From Citrobacter telavivensis (lineage in GTDB: Bacteria > Pseudomonadota > Gammaproteobacteria > Enterobacterales > Enterobacteriaceae), in the NCBI GenBank assembly GCA_009363175.1, contig CP045205.1, positions 4,712,001 through 4,776,000 of the forward strand: DNA of 64,000 nt. Reading direction: 5' to 3'. Made by a program: the position numbers and the translations under genes. This document shows positions 1 to 10,610 of this stretch, piece by piece. The notes beneath the pieces are model-generated. The model was not told where the DNA came from. It was given only the letters and a program-made list of their open reading frames with translations, and searched no databases. Numbering within the stretch: the first letter of the stretch is position 1; each line of letters starts with the position of its first letter.

Positions 1-1
1 T

Positions 2-394
<393 letters not shown>

Positions 395-424
395 TGTGTT
401 TATTTATAGGGAAAGAGTTTAACA

Positions 425-1249
425 ATGCAGCAGTTACAGAACGTTATTGAGACCGCTTTTGAGCGCCGTGCCGACATTACTCCGGCCAATGTGGATACCG
501 TGACCCGTGAAGCGGTGAATCAGGTGATTTCTCTGCTGGATTCCGGCGTACTGCGCGTGGCAGAAAAGGTAGACGGTCAGTGGGTGACTCACCAGTGGTT
601 GAAGAAAGCGGTTCTGCTCTCTTTCCGTATCAACGATAACCAGGTGATCGACGGCGCGGAAAGCCGCTACTTCGATAAAGTGCCGATGAAATTCGCGAAC
701 TACGACGACGCGCGCTTTCAGAAAGAAGGCTTCCGTGTGGTTCCGCCTGCAGCAGTGCGTCAGGGTGCATTTATCGCCCGTAACACCGTGCTGATGCCGT
801 CTTATGTCAACATCGGCGCTTATGTTGATGAAGGCACGATGGTCGATACCTGGGCAACCGTCGGTTCCTGCGCGCAGATCGGCAAAAACGTTCACCTGTC
901 CGGCGGCGTCGGCATCGGTGGCGTACTGGAACCGCTGCAGGCGAACCCGACCATTATCGAAGACAACTGCTTCATCGGCGCGCGTTCTGAAGTGGTAGAA
1001 GGCGTGATCGTGGAAGAAGGCTCCGTGATTTCAATGGGCGTTTATATTGGTCAGAGCACCCGTATTTACGACCGTGAAACTGGCGAAGTTCATTATGGCC
1101 GCGTTCCGGCGGGCTCGGTTGTCGTTTCCGGCAACCTGCCGTCGAAAGATGGTAAGTACAGCCTGTACTGTGCGGTGATTGTGAAAAAAGTCGACGCCAA
1201 AACGCGCGGCAAGGTCGGTATCAACGAGTTGTTGCGCACCATCGACTAA
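425..1249 (+). CDS. dapD: 2,3,4,5-tetrahydropyridine-2,6-dicarboxylate N-succinyltransferase
   Basis: DapD (274 aa, the E. coli length) transfers succinyl from succinyl-CoA to tetrahydrodipicolinate, a committed step of the succinylase branch to meso-diaminopimelate and lysine. The N-terminal helical region runs to about residue 100. The C-terminal half is a left-handed beta-helix of hexapeptide repeats, seen in [20 protein letters not shown] and the following GGVGIGG and [17 protein letters not shown] stretches. The ATG at 425 follows the purine-rich stretch GGGAAAGAG. A strong rho-independent terminator lies directly downstream. The protein is cytoplasmic and trimeric in the family. Confidence 0.97.
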   Translation: MQQLQNVIETAFERRADITPANVDTVTREAVNQVISLLDSGVLRVAEKVDGQWVTHQWLKKAVLLSFRINDNQVIDGAESRYFDKVPMKFANYDDARFQKEGFRVVPPAAVRQGAFIARNTVLMPSYVNIGAYVDEGTMVDTWATVGSCAQIGKNVHLSGGVGIGGVLEPLQANPTIIEDNCFIGARSEVVEGVIVEEGSVISMGVYIGQSTRIYDRETGEVHYGRVPAGSVVVSGNLPSKDGKYSLYCAVIVKKVDAKTRGKVGINELLRTID

Positions 1250-1260
1250 CGGTGATTTGA

Positions 1261-1287
1261 AAAAGCGGGCTTAGCCCGCTTTTTTTA
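1261..1287 (+). terminator. dapD terminator
   Basis: A perfect stem AAAGCGGGC / GCCCGCTTT with a TTA loop is followed by a run of T. It lies 12 bp after the dapD stop codon. Confidence 0.9.
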
Positions 1288-1358
1288 CATCTGCGAGTGG
1301 CAGAAACAGGGCTTTTCGTTAATTATTCAATAGTTATAGTGAGCTTAAGGGTACCGCT

Positions 1359-1745
1359 ATGTATGACAATCTGAAAAGTCTGGGCATTACTAATCCTGAA
1401 GAAATCGATCGTTACAGCCTGCGGCAAGAAGCCAACAACGATATCCTGAAAATCTATTTTCAGAAGGATAAAGGTGAATTCTTTGCCAAAAGCGTGAAGT
1501 TTAAATACCCCCGCCAACGCAAAACCGTGGTCGCCGATGGTATCGGTCAGGGATACAAAGAGGTGCAGGAGATCAGTCCTAACCTGCGCTACGTGATCGA
1601 CGAACTCGATCAAATTTGCCAGCGCGATCGCACTGAAGTGGATCTGAAACGCAAGATCCTTGATGACTTACGCCATCTGGAAAGCGTGGTGGCGAATAAA
1701 ATCACCGAGATCGAAGCCGATCTGGAAAAACTGACGCGTAAATAA
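1359..1745 (+). CDS. yaeH: UPF0325 family protein YaeH
   Basis: This 128-aa cytoplasmic protein matches YaeH of E. coli almost residue for residue in my recollection (start [10 protein letters not shown], end ADLEKLTRK). It is highly charged, with a predicted helical C-terminal half rich in Asp, Glu, Lys and Arg ([17 protein letters not shown]) that could form a coiled coil. No signal peptide or membrane segment is visible. The family has no established function. It is a single gene between the dapD terminator and a REP cluster. Confidence 0.9.
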   Translation: MYDNLKSLGITNPEEIDRYSLRQEANNDILKIYFQKDKGEFFAKSVKFKYPRQRKTVVADGIGQGYKEVQEISPNLRYVIDELDQICQRDRTEVDLKRKILDDLRHLESVVANKITEIEADLEKLTRK

Positions 1746-1755
1746 GCCGTTTGTT

Positions 1756-1866
1756 GCCGGATGGCGGCGTCATACGCCTTATCCGGCCTACAGGTGCATC
1801 CTCATACACCTTATCCAGCCTACAGGTTCATCCTCGTAGGCCTGATAAGCGTAGCGCCATCAGGCA
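1756..1866. repeat. REP/BIME cluster between yaeH and cdaR
   Basis: Several imperfect REP (palindromic unit) copies alternate in orientation: GCCGGATGGCGGC, CTTATCCGGCCTACAGG, a diverged CTTATCCAGCCTACAGG, and CGTAGGCCTGATAAGCG with GCCATCAGGC. Such BIMEs lie between convergent genes and often act as 3' mRNA stabilisers or gyrase sites. Here they separate yaeH from the end of cdaR. Confidence 0.85.
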
Positions 1867-1871
1867 ATTCA

Positions 1872-3029
1872 TCAACGCTGCTCATCCAGTTGCAACGCTA
1901 CGTACAGCAGCAACCGGTCGTCAAAATTCCCTAAATCCAGACCGGTCAATTCTGAGATGCGATTCAGTCGATACTCCAGTGTGTTACGGTGAATAAACAG
2001 CGCCTTCGAGGTGGCCAGCGGCTGCACGTTGTGACGAAACCATGCCGCCAGAGTGCGGCGCAACAGACCGTTATTGTCCATCGCCTTCAGTCGTACCAGC
2101 GGACGCGCCAGCTCATTGGCCTGCCAGCCGCCGCGCAGACTGTCGAGCAGCACCGGCAGCATCAAATCCTGATAAAAATAGCTACGACTTTCCGGCATTC
2201 GCTGTTTGCCAACCATCATCGTCGTGCGCGCGGTACGGTACGAACGCGCGATACTGCCAGGCCCGGTAAAGTAATTGCCCAGCGAAACGCGAAAGCGTAA
2301 CTGCCCGTTCTCTTTCATGCGCGCAATAAGCTGCTCAACGCGCTTGCGGTGATCTTCCGCATCCCAGCGGCCAAACGAATTCAGCGCCGGTTTTAACACC
2401 ACCATCTCAGTCAGCGAAACAATCGCAATCAGGTTATTACGCTCCGGGGTGGTCAGTGCATTCTGTAACTGCTGCAGCTCCGCCATGGCGCTGTCCACGC
2501 CGAGTTGCCCGCTGTCCACTTCCACCACCGCCACTACGCGCGGCTGGTTGAGATCAATGCCTAAACGTTGCGCCCATTCGGTCAACGCCGGCGTGTTCTC
2601 TTCTGCCTGAATCAGGTTCATCACCAGCTCTTCACGCAGGCGACTGTCCTGCGCGAGCAGGTGCATCAGGCGCGATTGTTCCAGCATCATCTCCGCCGTC
2701 ATGCACACCAGTTCGCCATACTTGCGCAGATGCTCAGGCTCGCCGGTCAGGCCAATCACGCCCACGATCTCGCCTTCCAGACGCAGCGGCAGGTTGATCC
2801 CCTGACGGACGCCGTGCAGATGGCGCGCGACAGCGTCATCAATATCCACCACACGACCCTGAGAGAGGACTAACAGTGCGCCTTCGTGCAATTCACCAAT
2901 ACGTTCGCGATCGCCGCTGCCGATGATCCGCCCACGGGCATCCATTACGTTGATATTGGTATCAATGATGCGCATCGTGCGTGCCACGATATCCTGCGCC
3001 ATTTTGGTATCAAGATGCCAGCCAGCCAT
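1872..3029 (-). CDS. cdaR: Carbohydrate diacid transcriptional regulator CdaR
   Basis: CdaR (385 aa) is the activator of glucarate, galactarate and glycerate utilisation genes in E. coli (SdaR/CdaR family). The N-terminal part (about 1-135) is the sugar-diacid recognition domain, including MDARGRIIGSGDRERIGELH. The C-terminus has a PucR-type helix-turn-helix (FIHRNTLEYRLNRISELTG). The open frame extends 23 codons further upstream, but the ATG at 3029 is chosen because AGGAGG lies just before it and it gives the E. coli length. Its target operons are not in this window, so it acts in trans. Confidence 0.95.
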   Translation of the reverse strand: MAGWHLDTKMAQDIVARTMRIIDTNINVMDARGRIIGSGDRERIGELHEGALLVLSQGRVVDIDDAVARHLHGVRQGINLPLRLEGEIVGVIGLTGEPEHLRKYGELVCMTAEMMLEQSRLMHLLAQDSRLREELVMNLIQAEENTPALTEWAQRLGIDLNQPRVVAVVEVDSGQLGVDSAMAELQQLQNALTTPERNNLIAIVSLTEMVVLKPALNSFGRWDAEDHRKRVEQLIARMKENGQLRFRVSLGNYFTGPGSIARSYRTARTTMMVGKQRMPESRSYFYQDLMLPVLLDSLRGGWQANELARPLVRLKAMDNNGLLRRTLAAWFRHNVQPLATSKALFIHRNTLEYRLNRISELTGLDLGNFDDRLLLYVALQLDEQR

Positions 3030-3135
3030 AAACCCCTCCTGTGAGCAGAGCTCCAGCATAAAGAAGATAAGGAACGCTGACATTGTGCGAATGCACAAAG
3101 CAAAGGGAAGAAGTATGGAGTTGTGGGAAGTATCA

Positions 3136-3170
3136 CAAAACGAAACCCCTTCCTGTGAAAGGAAGGGGTT
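3136..3170 (-). terminator. degP terminator
   Basis: A 10-bp perfect stem (AACCCCTTCC / GGAAGGGGTT) sits at 3144-3170. Read on the minus strand, just after the degP stop, it is followed by TTTCGTTTTG. Confidence 0.8.
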
Positions 3171-3179
3171 CAGGGGGAA

Positions 3180-4610
3180 TTACTGCATCAACAGGTAGAT
3201 ATTGCTGTCGCCACGCTGAATGTTCAGCGCCAGGACAGACGGTTTGCTGTCGAGGATTTTACGCAGTTCAGCGATGTTTTTCACCGGCTGCTGGTTAGCG
3301 CCAACAATCACATCCCCTTTCTTCAGGCCAATCTGCGCCGCCGGGGTGTTCGCTTTCACGTTGTTCACCACGACGCCTTTATCCTGACCTTTGTTGCTCA
3401 TTTCAGCCCCTTCAATGCCGCTGAAGATGGAGCTGGAATCAACCTGAGTCTGGCTGCTCTGCTGCAGTTCCAGATTAACGGTAACCGGCTTACCGTCACG
3501 CAGCAGGCCGAGAGTAATTTTGCTGCCCACCGGCATGGTGCCAACCTGCGCACGCAATGCGGCGAAGCTGCTGATCGGTTTACCATTCAGAGAGGTGATC
3601 ACATCCCCGGCTTTAATTCCGGCCTTCGAGGCAGACGAGTTCGGCATGACCTGGCTGACAAACGCGCCGCGCTGAGCGTCGACTTTCATCGCTTTCGCCA
3701 GCTCGGAGCTCAGTTCGGTACCCATGATCCCCAGCTCACCGCGTTTCACCTGGCCGAATTCCACCATCTGAGAGGTCAGGTTTTTCACCATATTGCTTGG
3801 GATCGCAAAACCGATACCGATGTTGCCGCCATCCGGCGCGAGGATCGCCGTGTTAATGCCGATCAGCTCGCCGTTCAGGTTAACCAACGCACCGCCGGAG
3901 TTACCCCGGTTGATCGCCGCATCGGTCTGGATGAAGTTTTCATAGTTTTGCGCATTCAGGCCGCTACGACCCAGCGCTGAGACAATACCGGAAGTCACCG
4001 TCTCGCCCAGACCAAACGGGTTACCGATGGCGACGGTGTAATCCCCCACGCGCAGTGCGTCGGAGTCAGCCAGTTTAATCGCCGTCAGGTTTTTCGGATC
4101 CTGAATCTGGATCAGCGCGATATCAGAACGCGGGTCTTTGCCGACGATCTTAGCGTCGAATTTACGGCCATCGCTCAGTTGAACCTTAATCACCGTGGCG
4201 TTATCCACCACGTGGTTGTTGGTGACGACATAGCCTTTCGCAGCATCAATGATGACACCAGAACCCAGCGCCATGAACTTCTGCTGCTGGCCGCCACCGT
4301 TACCGCCCTGCATACCGCCACCCTGACAGAATGGCGAGCTCTGGAACGGTGAACCGTCCTGGCAGAACGGGGAATCATCACCAAAGAACTGCTGGAAATT
4401 ACGCGGCATACGCGGCGTATTGACGGTTGTGCTACCTTCCACGTTAATGCTGACCACCGATGGCATCACTTTTTCGAGCATCGGTGCCAGACTTGGCATC
4501 TGCTGTGCGGTCGTGGCTGATGCAGTTTCAGCTGCCGTTGCAGAAAGCGGGGATAACGCCAAACCTAAACTCAGAGCCAGTGCACTCATTGCTAATGTGG
4601 TTTTTTTCAT
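3180..4610 (-). CDS. degP: Periplasmic serine endoprotease/chaperone DegP (HtrA)
   Basis: DegP (476 aa precursor) degrades or refolds misfolded envelope proteins in the periplasm. A signal peptide (about 1-26, ending LSATAA) is followed by a trypsin-like domain. The catalytic triad reads as His133 (TNNHVVD), Asp163 (DPRSDIAL) and Ser238 (NRGNSGGALV), each two residues later than in E. coli because of a small insertion in the Gly/Gln-rich LA loop. Two PDZ domains follow (about 280-380 and 395-470). The ATG at 4610 is chosen over one nine bases upstream because MKKTTLA begins the classical signal peptide. SigmaE and CpxR sites precede it. Confidence 0.97.
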   Translation of the reverse strand: MKKTTLAMSALALSLGLALSPLSATAAETASATTAQQMPSLAPMLEKVMPSVVSINVEGSTTVNTPRMPRNFQQFFGDDSPFCQDGSPFQSSPFCQGGGMQGGNGGGQQQKFMALGSGVIIDAAKGYVVTNNHVVDNATVIKVQLSDGRKFDAKIVGKDPRSDIALIQIQDPKNLTAIKLADSDALRVGDYTVAIGNPFGLGETVTSGIVSALGRSGLNAQNYENFIQTDAAINRGNSGGALVNLNGELIGINTAILAPDGGNIGIGFAIPSNMVKNLTSQMVEFGQVKRGELGIMGTELSSELAKAMKVDAQRGAFVSQVMPNSSASKAGIKAGDVITSLNGKPISSFAALRAQVGTMPVGSKITLGLLRDGKPVTVNLELQQSSQTQVDSSSIFSGIEGAEMSNKGQDKGVVVNNVKANTPAAQIGLKKGDVIVGANQQPVKNIAELRKILDSKPSVLALNIQRGDSNIYLLMQ

Positions 4611-4655
4611 GTGTCTCAATCTCGATTAACAGATAACGCAAAATTGCTGTGTACG

Positions 4656-4683
4656 TCAGATTCATTTTATAGCGCTAAGTTCC
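4656..4683 (-). promoter_or_regulatory. SigmaE-type promoter of degP
   Basis: On the minus strand a -35 GGAACTT (4677-4683) and a -10 TCTGA (4656-4660) are separated by 16 bp containing AGCGCTATAAAATGAA. This fits the RpoE consensus GGAACTT...TCTGA known for degP, about 46 bp upstream of the start codon. Confidence 0.85.
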
Positions 4684-4699
4684 GGACAGAAGTTTATGG

Positions 4700-4735
4700 A
4701 AAAGGTAAAAATTTATTGTCCGTCTTTACAAAACT
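4700..4735 (-). promoter_or_regulatory. Putative CpxR-binding region upstream of degP
   Basis: The minus strand reads TTTTGTAAAGACGGACAATA and then a second A/T-rich TTTTTACC. The GTAAA half-site with related repeats resembles the CpxR box mapped upstream of E. coli degP. It sits just upstream of the SigmaE -35, next to the end of dgt. Confidence 0.6.
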
Positions 4736-4739
4736 CAGC

Positions 4740-6257
4740 TTATTGTTCAACCGCCATCAGGCGACGATATTCATCCCAGGCATAGAGGTCGGTCATGCCG
4801 CTGATATAATCCTGGATCAGCCGGCAACGGTAATAATATTCCAGCACAGGATACTCAGGTGAATCTGACGTTAATTTACCCACGGCCTCCACGTAGGCCA
4901 GTCGGTGACGCGTTGACAGTTTCTGAAATAAGCGCGATTCGATAGGAAAACGCTGCAGGCGCTCTTTTTCCACTAATTCACTGAAATCCGCAAGCGGCAG
5001 GCTTAATAAAGGACGGTAGATATCGAGTAAGCCACTGATCACCCGGTAACCCTGTAATTCGAGTTGCTCCACATCAGGATGGCTAAACACATGTTTCATC
5101 GCAACATTTTTATAGATCTTCAGCAACCGGCTAAAACTGCTGCCGTCTTCCAGCAACGCCTGATTAAACCTTCCGTCGAAGATCTCCGCCAGGTTATCAA
5201 TAAAACGCTGCGCGGCGTAGGGCACCAGTTTATTAAGCGTATTTACCCGCAAATACATGAAAAACTGATCTTCAGTACTGCGACTCAGATAATTTGCGCG
5301 TGATTTGTCCCAGGCATTTTCGACAACCTGCGCAAAGAGCGAACCTTTCTCATGCTGTCCCCAGGCTTCATGTAAATGATGATAGAGTTGCTCAACGCTG
5401 AAGATTCTTTTCTCTACTGCATCTTCCAGATCGGCTACACAATAAGAGATATCGTCGGCGGCTTCCATTATCCAGGTTAACGGAAAGCGACTGTAAAGGG
5501 CGAGATCCAGTTCTTTACGTAACCTCTCAATATACGGTTCTTCAGAAAGGTAATAGCCCGGTTTTTTCATTAAATAGTTGTGCGTCGCGGGTGTGTCTCC
5601 CCGCCACCATGCCGGGCGAGTATATTTTAAGATCCCGCCAACCTGGGCCCATGTCAGGTTCATCCGCATCAACGTGTGTACCAGCCGAATTCCCTGCGCA
5701 TTCCCTTCGAAATGACACAGATCCTGGCGTACTTTACGACGGATATCATTCAGCAACTCCTCGCCTTCACGCAGACGCAACGTCGCCACAATGCAACGAT
5801 CTTCCGTTAAGGGTTGGCTTTCCGCATCCGCCGGATGTAAGCGCTGGCGAAACCAGTCATTGATCGCCGCCTCGCCAAAATGGCCAAACGGCGGGTTGCC
5901 AATGTCATGCATCAGGCAGGACATTTCGACGATGCTCTCAAACGGTCCCGTCAACTCATCCAGGCCGTATTGTTCCAGCAATTTCTGTTCTTTGAGGCGG
6001 CTTAAGACCTCTTTGGCGATATAGCGCCCCACCTGCTGAACTTCCATCGAATGGGTAAGACGCGTACGCACGGCGGCATTACGCTCGAGGGGGAACACCT
6101 GGGTTTTTTGCTGCAAGCGACGGATCGCCGGAGAATTAATGATGCGCCCACGGTCGCTTTCAAAAATGCGTAGAATCTCATGCTCGGTTTTTACCCCTTG
6201 CGGTGAACGAAAACGACGGTGCCAGTTTATTTTTTTCCGGAAATCAATCTGTGACAT
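4740..6257 (-). CDS. dgt: Deoxyguanosinetriphosphate triphosphohydrolase
   Basis: Dgt (505 aa) hydrolyses dGTP to deoxyguanosine and tripolyphosphate. The HD-domain metal site is visible as [16 protein letters not shown] and [17 protein letters not shown], with a later [15 protein letters not shown] that supplies the distal Asp. The ATG at 6257 (MSQIDFRKK) gives exactly the E. coli length; an upstream in-frame start would add eight residues. It is divergent from mtnN, whose start lies 82 bp away. Its 3' end abuts the degP regulatory region. Confidence 0.96.
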   Translation of the reverse strand: MSQIDFRKKINWHRRFRSPQGVKTEHEILRIFESDRGRIINSPAIRRLQQKTQVFPLERNAAVRTRLTHSMEVQQVGRYIAKEVLSRLKEQKLLEQYGLDELTGPFESIVEMSCLMHDIGNPPFGHFGEAAINDWFRQRLHPADAESQPLTEDRCIVATLRLREGEELLNDIRRKVRQDLCHFEGNAQGIRLVHTLMRMNLTWAQVGGILKYTRPAWWRGDTPATHNYLMKKPGYYLSEEPYIERLRKELDLALYSRFPLTWIMEAADDISYCVADLEDAVEKRIFSVEQLYHHLHEAWGQHEKGSLFAQVVENAWDKSRANYLSRSTEDQFFMYLRVNTLNKLVPYAAQRFIDNLAEIFDGRFNQALLEDGSSFSRLLKIYKNVAMKHVFSHPDVEQLELQGYRVISGLLDIYRPLLSLPLADFSELVEKERLQRFPIESRLFQKLSTRHRLAYVEAVGKLTSDSPEYPVLEYYYRCRLIQDYISGMTDLYAWDEYRRLMAVEQ

Positions 6258-6339
6258 GTCCTCTCCCGCGTGAGAATGCACTTCGCCTTAAGCGCATGAT
6301 AGACTATGCCTTTAAATCTCACCTGGCGCGAGTAAATCT

Positions 6340-7038
6340 ATGAAAATCGGCATCATTGGTGCAATGGAAGAAGAGGTTACGCTGCTGCGTGACAAAATCG
6401 AAAACCGTCAAACTCTCACCCTGGGCGGTTGCGAAATTTACACCGGTCAGTTAAACGGAACCGACGTTGCGCTGCTGAAATCCGGTATTGGTAAAGTGGC
6501 GGCGGCGCTGGGCGCAACGCTGCTGCTGGAACGCTGCAAGCCGGACGTCATTATTAACACCGGTTCCGCAGGCGGCCTCGCACCGACCCTGAAAGTGGGC
6601 GACATTGTGGTCTCTGACGAAGCGCGCTATCACGACGCTGACGTCACCGCATTTGGTTATGAGTTCGGTCAACTGCCGGGCTGCCCGGCCGGCTTTAAAG
6701 CCGATGAAAAACTGATCGCCGCAGCGGAGTCCTGCATTGCGCAACTGAACCTGAACGCGGTGCGTGGTCTGATCGTCAGCGGCGATGCCTTTATCAACGG
6801 TTCCGTGGGTTTGGCCAAAATCCAGCATAACTTCCCGCAGGCAATTGCCGTTGAAATGGAAGCCACTGCGATTGCCCACGTTTGCCATAACTTCAAGGTG
6901 CCGTTTGTCGTGGTCCGCGCGATCTCTGACGTCGCCGATCAACAGTCCCATCTCAGCTTTGATGAATTCCTGGCCGTTGCCGCGAAACAATCCACGCTGA
7001 TGGTCGAATCGCTGGTACAGAAACTGGCGCATGGCTAA
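6340..7038 (+). CDS. mtnN: 5'-methylthioadenosine/S-adenosylhomocysteine nucleosidase
   Basis: MtnN (Pfs, 232 aa) cleaves the glycosidic bond of methylthioadenosine and S-adenosylhomocysteine, releasing adenine. It supports methionine salvage and yields S-ribosylhomocysteine for the LuxS route. The catalytic and binding residues can be read: Glu12 in [13 protein letters not shown], the Glu of VEMEATA and the Asp of AISDVAD. It has the length of the E. coli enzyme and is cytoplasmic. Its last codons overlap the start of btuF by 8 bp, so the two are probably translationally coupled. Spermidine synthase, encoded elsewhere in the window, produces one of its substrates. Confidence 0.97.
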   Translation: MKIGIIGAMEEEVTLLRDKIENRQTLTLGGCEIYTGQLNGTDVALLKSGIGKVAAALGATLLLERCKPDVIINTGSAGGLAPTLKVGDIVVSDEARYHDADVTAFGYEFGQLPGCPAGFKADEKLIAAAESCIAQLNLNAVRGLIVSGDAFINGSVGLAKIQHNFPQAIAVEMEATAIAHVCHNFKVPFVVVRAISDVADQQSHLSFDEFLAVAAKQSTLMVESLVQKLAHG

Positions 7039-7831
7039 ATCCCTCTCCAGGGCGCTTGTCGCCCTGCTGTTAGCCCTTCCGGTGTGGCTGCATGCCACAC
7101 CTCGCGTGATCTCACTCTCTCCAGCCAATACGGAGCTCGCCTTTGCCGCCGGGATCACGCCCGTTGGCGTCAGCAGCTATTCTGACTATCCGCCGCAGGC
7201 GCAACGCATTGAACAGGTCTCGACCTGGCAAGGCATGAATCTGGAACGGATTGTGGCGCTGAAGCCGGATCTGGTCCTCGCCTGGCGCGGCGGCAATGCC
7301 GAACGGCAGGTGAATCAACTCACCTCGCTGGGCATCAAGGTCATGTGGATCGATGCCGTCACTATTGAGCAGATTGCCGATACGTTGCGGAAACTGGCCG
7401 CCTTTAGCCCGCATCCCGAAATAGCAAAGCGCGCCGCGCAAACCTTGCTGGACGACTATTCGCAGCTAAAATCTCAGTATGCAGGCAAAGCGAAAAAACG
7501 CGTGTTTTTGCAGTTTGGCATCAATCCTCCCTTTACCAGCGGAAAAGGGTCAATTCAAAACGAGGTTATTGAGCTCTGCGGCGGAGAAAACATCTTTGCC
7601 GGTAGCCGGGTTCCCTGGCCGCAGGTCAGTCGCGAACAGGTGCTAGCGCGCGCGCCGCAGGCGATCGTTGTCGCCGGAGATGCGGGGGAAATTCTCAAAA
7701 TTAAACAATACTGGGGTGATCAGCTACAAATTCCGGTAATTCCCCTCACCAGTGACTGGTTTGAACGCGCAAGCCCGCGTATTATCCTCGCCGCAAAACA
7801 ACTCTGTAATGCGCTTTCACAGATGAATTAG
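7031..7831 (+). CDS. btuF: Vitamin B12 periplasmic binding protein BtuF
   Basis: BtuF (266 aa) captures cobalamin in the periplasm and delivers it to the BtuCD ABC importer, which is encoded elsewhere. A signal peptide is clear ([20 protein letters not shown], cleavage near residue 22). The rest is a class III (helical-backbone) binding protein with the pattern [17 protein letters not shown], where a corrin-contacting aromatic follows in SSYSDYPPQ. It starts inside the last codons of mtnN (8-bp overlap) and is followed 37 bp later by yadS, so the three form one operon. Confidence 0.95.
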   Translation: MAKSLSRALVALLLALPVWLHATPRVISLSPANTELAFAAGITPVGVSSYSDYPPQAQRIEQVSTWQGMNLERIVALKPDLVLAWRGGNAERQVNQLTSLGIKVMWIDAVTIEQIADTLRKLAAFSPHPEIAKRAAQTLLDDYSQLKSQYAGKAKKRVFLQFGINPPFTSGKGSIQNEVIELCGGENIFAGSRVPWPQVSREQVLARAPQAIVVAGDAGEILKIKQYWGDQLQIPVIPLTSDWFERASPRIILAAKQLCNALSQMN

Positions 7832-7868
7832 CGTCTGCCCCCACCAGGTTTGTTGTGAGGTTTTGAGA

Positions 7869-8492
7869 ATGCTCGTCTATTGGCTGGATATTGTAGGTAC
7901 CGCGGTATTTGCCATCTCTGGCGTGTTACTGGCCGGAAAACTGCGTATGGACCCGTTTGGCGTGCTGGTTTTGGGTGTGGTTACCGCCGTGGGTGGCGGG
8001 ACAATCCGCGATATGGCATTAGATAACGGGCCCGTTTTCTGGGTCAAAGATCCGACCGATCTGGTGGTAGCGATGGTCACGAGCATGCTGACAATCCTGT
8101 TGGTGCGTCAGCCCAGACGCTTACCCAAATGGATGCTGCCGGTGCTGGACGCCGTCGGCCTGGCGGTCTTTGTGGGTATCGGCGTCAACAAAGCATTTAT
8201 TGCGGGCACCGGCCCCCTGGTGGCTATCTGTATGGGCGTCATTACCGGCGTGGGCGGCGGCATCATTCGCGATGTGCTGGCGCGGGAAATCCCGATGATC
8301 CTGCGTACGGAAATCTACGCTACGGCCTGTATCATCGGCGGGATCGTCCATGCCACCGCGCATTACACCTTCGCGATGCCGTTAGAAGCCGCCAGTATGT
8401 TGGGGATGGTTGTCACGCTGGTGATTCGCCTCGCGGCGATCCGCTGGCATCTGAAGCTGCCGACGTTTGCGTTAGATGAGAATGGTCGTTGA
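7869..8492 (+). CDS. yadS: TRIC (UPF0126) family inner-membrane protein YadS
   Basis: This 207-aa integral membrane protein has about six or seven hydrophobic segments in two repeated halves, each with a conserved Gly-rich kink (VVTAVGGGTIRDM and GVITGVGGGIIRDVL). That is the signature of the bacterial trimeric intracellular cation channel fold. A transport role is inferred from the family; the physiological substrate in enterics is not settled. The ATG at 7869 follows GTGAGG; a TTG six bases upstream is rejected because MLVYWLD begins the E. coli homologue. It is the last gene of the mtnN-btuF cluster. Confidence 0.9.
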   Translation: MLVYWLDIVGTAVFAISGVLLAGKLRMDPFGVLVLGVVTAVGGGTIRDMALDNGPVFWVKDPTDLVVAMVTSMLTILLVRQPRRLPKWMLPVLDAVGLAVFVGIGVNKAFIAGTGPLVAICMGVITGVGGGIIRDVLAREIPMILRTEIYATACIIGGIVHATAHYTFAMPLEAASMLGMVVTLVIRLAAIRWHLKLPTFALDENGR

Positions 8493-8501
8493 CTTGATTT
8501 T

Positions 8502-8581
8502 GCCCGATGGCGCTGCGCTTATCGGGCCTACAACAGAACAACACCGTAGGCCGGATAAGGCTTTTATGCCGTCATCCGGCA
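8502..8581. repeat. REP pair between yadS and erpA
   Basis: Two REP units in opposite orientation (GCCCGATGGCGCTGCGCTTA and CGTAGGCCGGATAAGG...CATCCGGC) lie between convergent yadS and erpA. They probably act as a 3' boundary for both transcripts. Confidence 0.85.
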
Positions 8582-8594
8582 TGACAGACAGCAC

Positions 8595-8939
8595 TCAGAT
8601 GCTGAAGGAAGAACCACACCCGCAGGTGCTTTTCGCATTCGGGTTGGTGACTACGAAGCGGGAACCTTCCAGACCTTCGGTGTAGTCAACGGAACCGCCG
8701 ACCAGATACTGCAGGCTCATTGGGTCAACCACCAGGCCAACACCCTGTTTCTCGATGGTCATATCGCCTTCGTTGATCTGATCATCAAAGGTAAAACCAT
8801 ACTGGAAACCGCTGCATCCCCCTCCGGTGATATACACACGCAGTTTCAGGTTCGGGTTTTCTTCGTCAGCGATCAGGCTTTTTACTTTATTGGCTGCTGC
8901 TTCAGTAAATTGCAGTGGCAGCGCTACGTCATCACTCAT
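8595..8939 (-). CDS. erpA: Iron-sulfur cluster insertion protein ErpA
   Basis: ErpA (114 aa) is an A-type Fe-S carrier that delivers clusters to target apoproteins, including IspG/IspH of isoprenoid synthesis. The three conserved cysteines are present: one in [10 protein letters not shown] and two in the C-terminal STCGCGSSF. The length equals the E. coli protein and no signal sequence is seen. It stands alone on the minus strand between a REP pair and clcA. SUF/ISC genes are not in the window. Confidence 0.96.
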   Translation of the reverse strand: MSDDVALPLQFTEAAANKVKSLIADEENPNLKLRVYITGGGCSGFQYGFTFDDQINEGDMTIEKQGVGLVVDPMSLQYLVGGSVDYTEGLEGSRFVVTNPNAKSTCGCGSSFSI

Positions 8940-9020
8940 ATTTTTGCTCCAAACGACATCGGCAATTGGGCAAATTCTGACCCAATATTAACGCCATTAT
9001 CTAATACCCTGGTATTTCAT

Positions 9021-10442
9021 TCAAGTATTCTCGCCAGCGGTGGTCGTCTGACTTTTTGCCGCCTGCTCTGCTTCCTGCTTCGCCAGCGTGCGGGCAAGAA
9101 TAGTGGAGTATAGCGGTTTTCCGCCCAGGAATTGTGCCAATAGTGTTGCGCCAAGACAGGTAATAATCATTGGCAAAATGAGCTGATAGTTATCGGTCAT
9201 CTCCAGCACCAGCACAATCCCGGTCAACGGCGCGCGCACCGAAGCCGCCAGCAGTGCGCCCATTCCGGCGATGGCGAACGTCCCGGCCTCAAGCTGATAA
9301 TGCGGAAAACCGGCGGCGGCTGCCATGCCAAATGCCGTCCCCAACAGCGTACCCAACGCTAGCATCGGCGCAAAAATGCCGCCCGGCGCGCCAGAAGAGA
9401 AACAGAGCAAGGTGGTGATCACCCGCGCGATAAAGATAAACAGCAGCAGCCCGACGCTAAAATTGCCCGCCGCCGCAATCGGGATAAGGTTAAAACCGCC
9501 ACCCGCCGCCGCGGGTTCAATCAGTCCCAGAATGCCGCACAGACCGCCAATCGACCCGCCCATGAGCACCCATTTGGTCATATTACCGTGATGAAAACGC
9601 TGGAACATATCCTGGGTACCCAGCACCAGCTTATTGAAAACTGGCCCCACGCAGCCGAAAATCATCCCGAGGATCAGGTACAGCCACAGCGTATTGACCG
9701 GCGCGTTGGACAGTTTCCCCACCTCGATAATCGGCGATTCACCATTGAAGATGCGAAAAACAATGCTCGACATAATCACACCAGTGAAGACGGCTTTGAT
9801 CGAGATAAGGTTGTAGCGAAACTGCGGGCGCATCTCCTCAATGATAAACAGAATGCCCGCCAGCGGCGCATTGAAGGCGGCGGAAAGCCCCGCAGCCGCC
9901 CCGGTCGCCAACAGGGTATGGCGTGCTTCGGCGCTGCGCATACGAAAGATATCCAGCACCATACGACCTATATTCCCGCCGATTTGTACCGTTGGCCCTT
10001 CGCGACCCAGTACCATCCCCGCCCCCAGCGTACCCATCCCGCCGATAAACTTGACCGGCAACACGCGCCACCAGCGAACGGGGCGCAGCTCTTCCAGTGC
10101 CCCTTCAATCTCTGGGATCCCCGAGCCACCGGCTTCCGGCGCAAATTTACGCACCAAAAAATAGCCGACCATTGCCAGTAATGCGGAGAGAATAAACGCC
10201 AGCGGCCAGAGCAGAAGCGGATGATCGGCCGCATTCACCAGCGCACCGATACGCAGGTTTTGCACCCCGCTCACCGCTTTTTCGAACGCCACGCCCACCA
10301 GGCCGGTGAGCGTCCCCACCACTGCCGCCATCATTAAGATCGCCAGCGGCGTTTTATCACGCTCCAACAGTCGACGGATTTGGTCCCTGCGCCGTAAGCG
10401 CACAATTTGCTGTGCTTCAAAAGAGGGAGTTTCTGTCTTCAT
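9021..10442 (-). CDS. clcA: H+/Cl- exchange transporter ClcA
   Basis: ClcA (473 aa, E. coli length) is an inner-membrane antiporter exchanging two chloride for one proton, used in extreme acid resistance. The CLC signatures are intact: [22 protein letters not shown] with the external gating glutamate, [11 protein letters not shown], and a C-terminal region with the anion-coordinating Tyr ([10 protein letters not shown]). Many hydrophobic helices span the protein. The unusually long antisense open frames here reflect codon bias. It is divergent from hemL, separated by 168 bp. Confidence 0.96.
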   Translation of the reverse strand: MKTETPSFEAQQIVRLRRRDQIRRLLERDKTPLAILMMAAVVGTLTGLVGVAFEKAVSGVQNLRIGALVNAADHPLLLWPLAFILSALLAMVGYFLVRKFAPEAGGSGIPEIEGALEELRPVRWWRVLPVKFIGGMGTLGAGMVLGREGPTVQIGGNIGRMVLDIFRMRSAEARHTLLATGAAAGLSAAFNAPLAGILFIIEEMRPQFRYNLISIKAVFTGVIMSSIVFRIFNGESPIIEVGKLSNAPVNTLWLYLILGMIFGCVGPVFNKLVLGTQDMFQRFHHGNMTKWVLMGGSIGGLCGILGLIEPAAAGGGFNLIPIAAAGNFSVGLLLFIFIARVITTLLCFSSGAPGGIFAPMLALGTLLGTAFGMAAAAGFPHYQLEAGTFAIAGMGALLAASVRAPLTGIVLVLEMTDNYQLILPMIITCLGATLLAQFLGGKPLYSTILARTLAKQEAEQAAKSQTTTAGENT

Positions 10443-10610
10443 CAGATGATCATTAATTGGTAATACAAATGCAGAGGCGGCATTGTACTCGCCTCTTCCC
10501 CGAAAATCCCCTGCAAATCGTACTGTTTCAAATGCGCAAAACTTTCATAACCTTCTCTGAATAACTAGAATAGCGACCATTCACATTTTCTACGAATCAG
10601 GAACCCATCC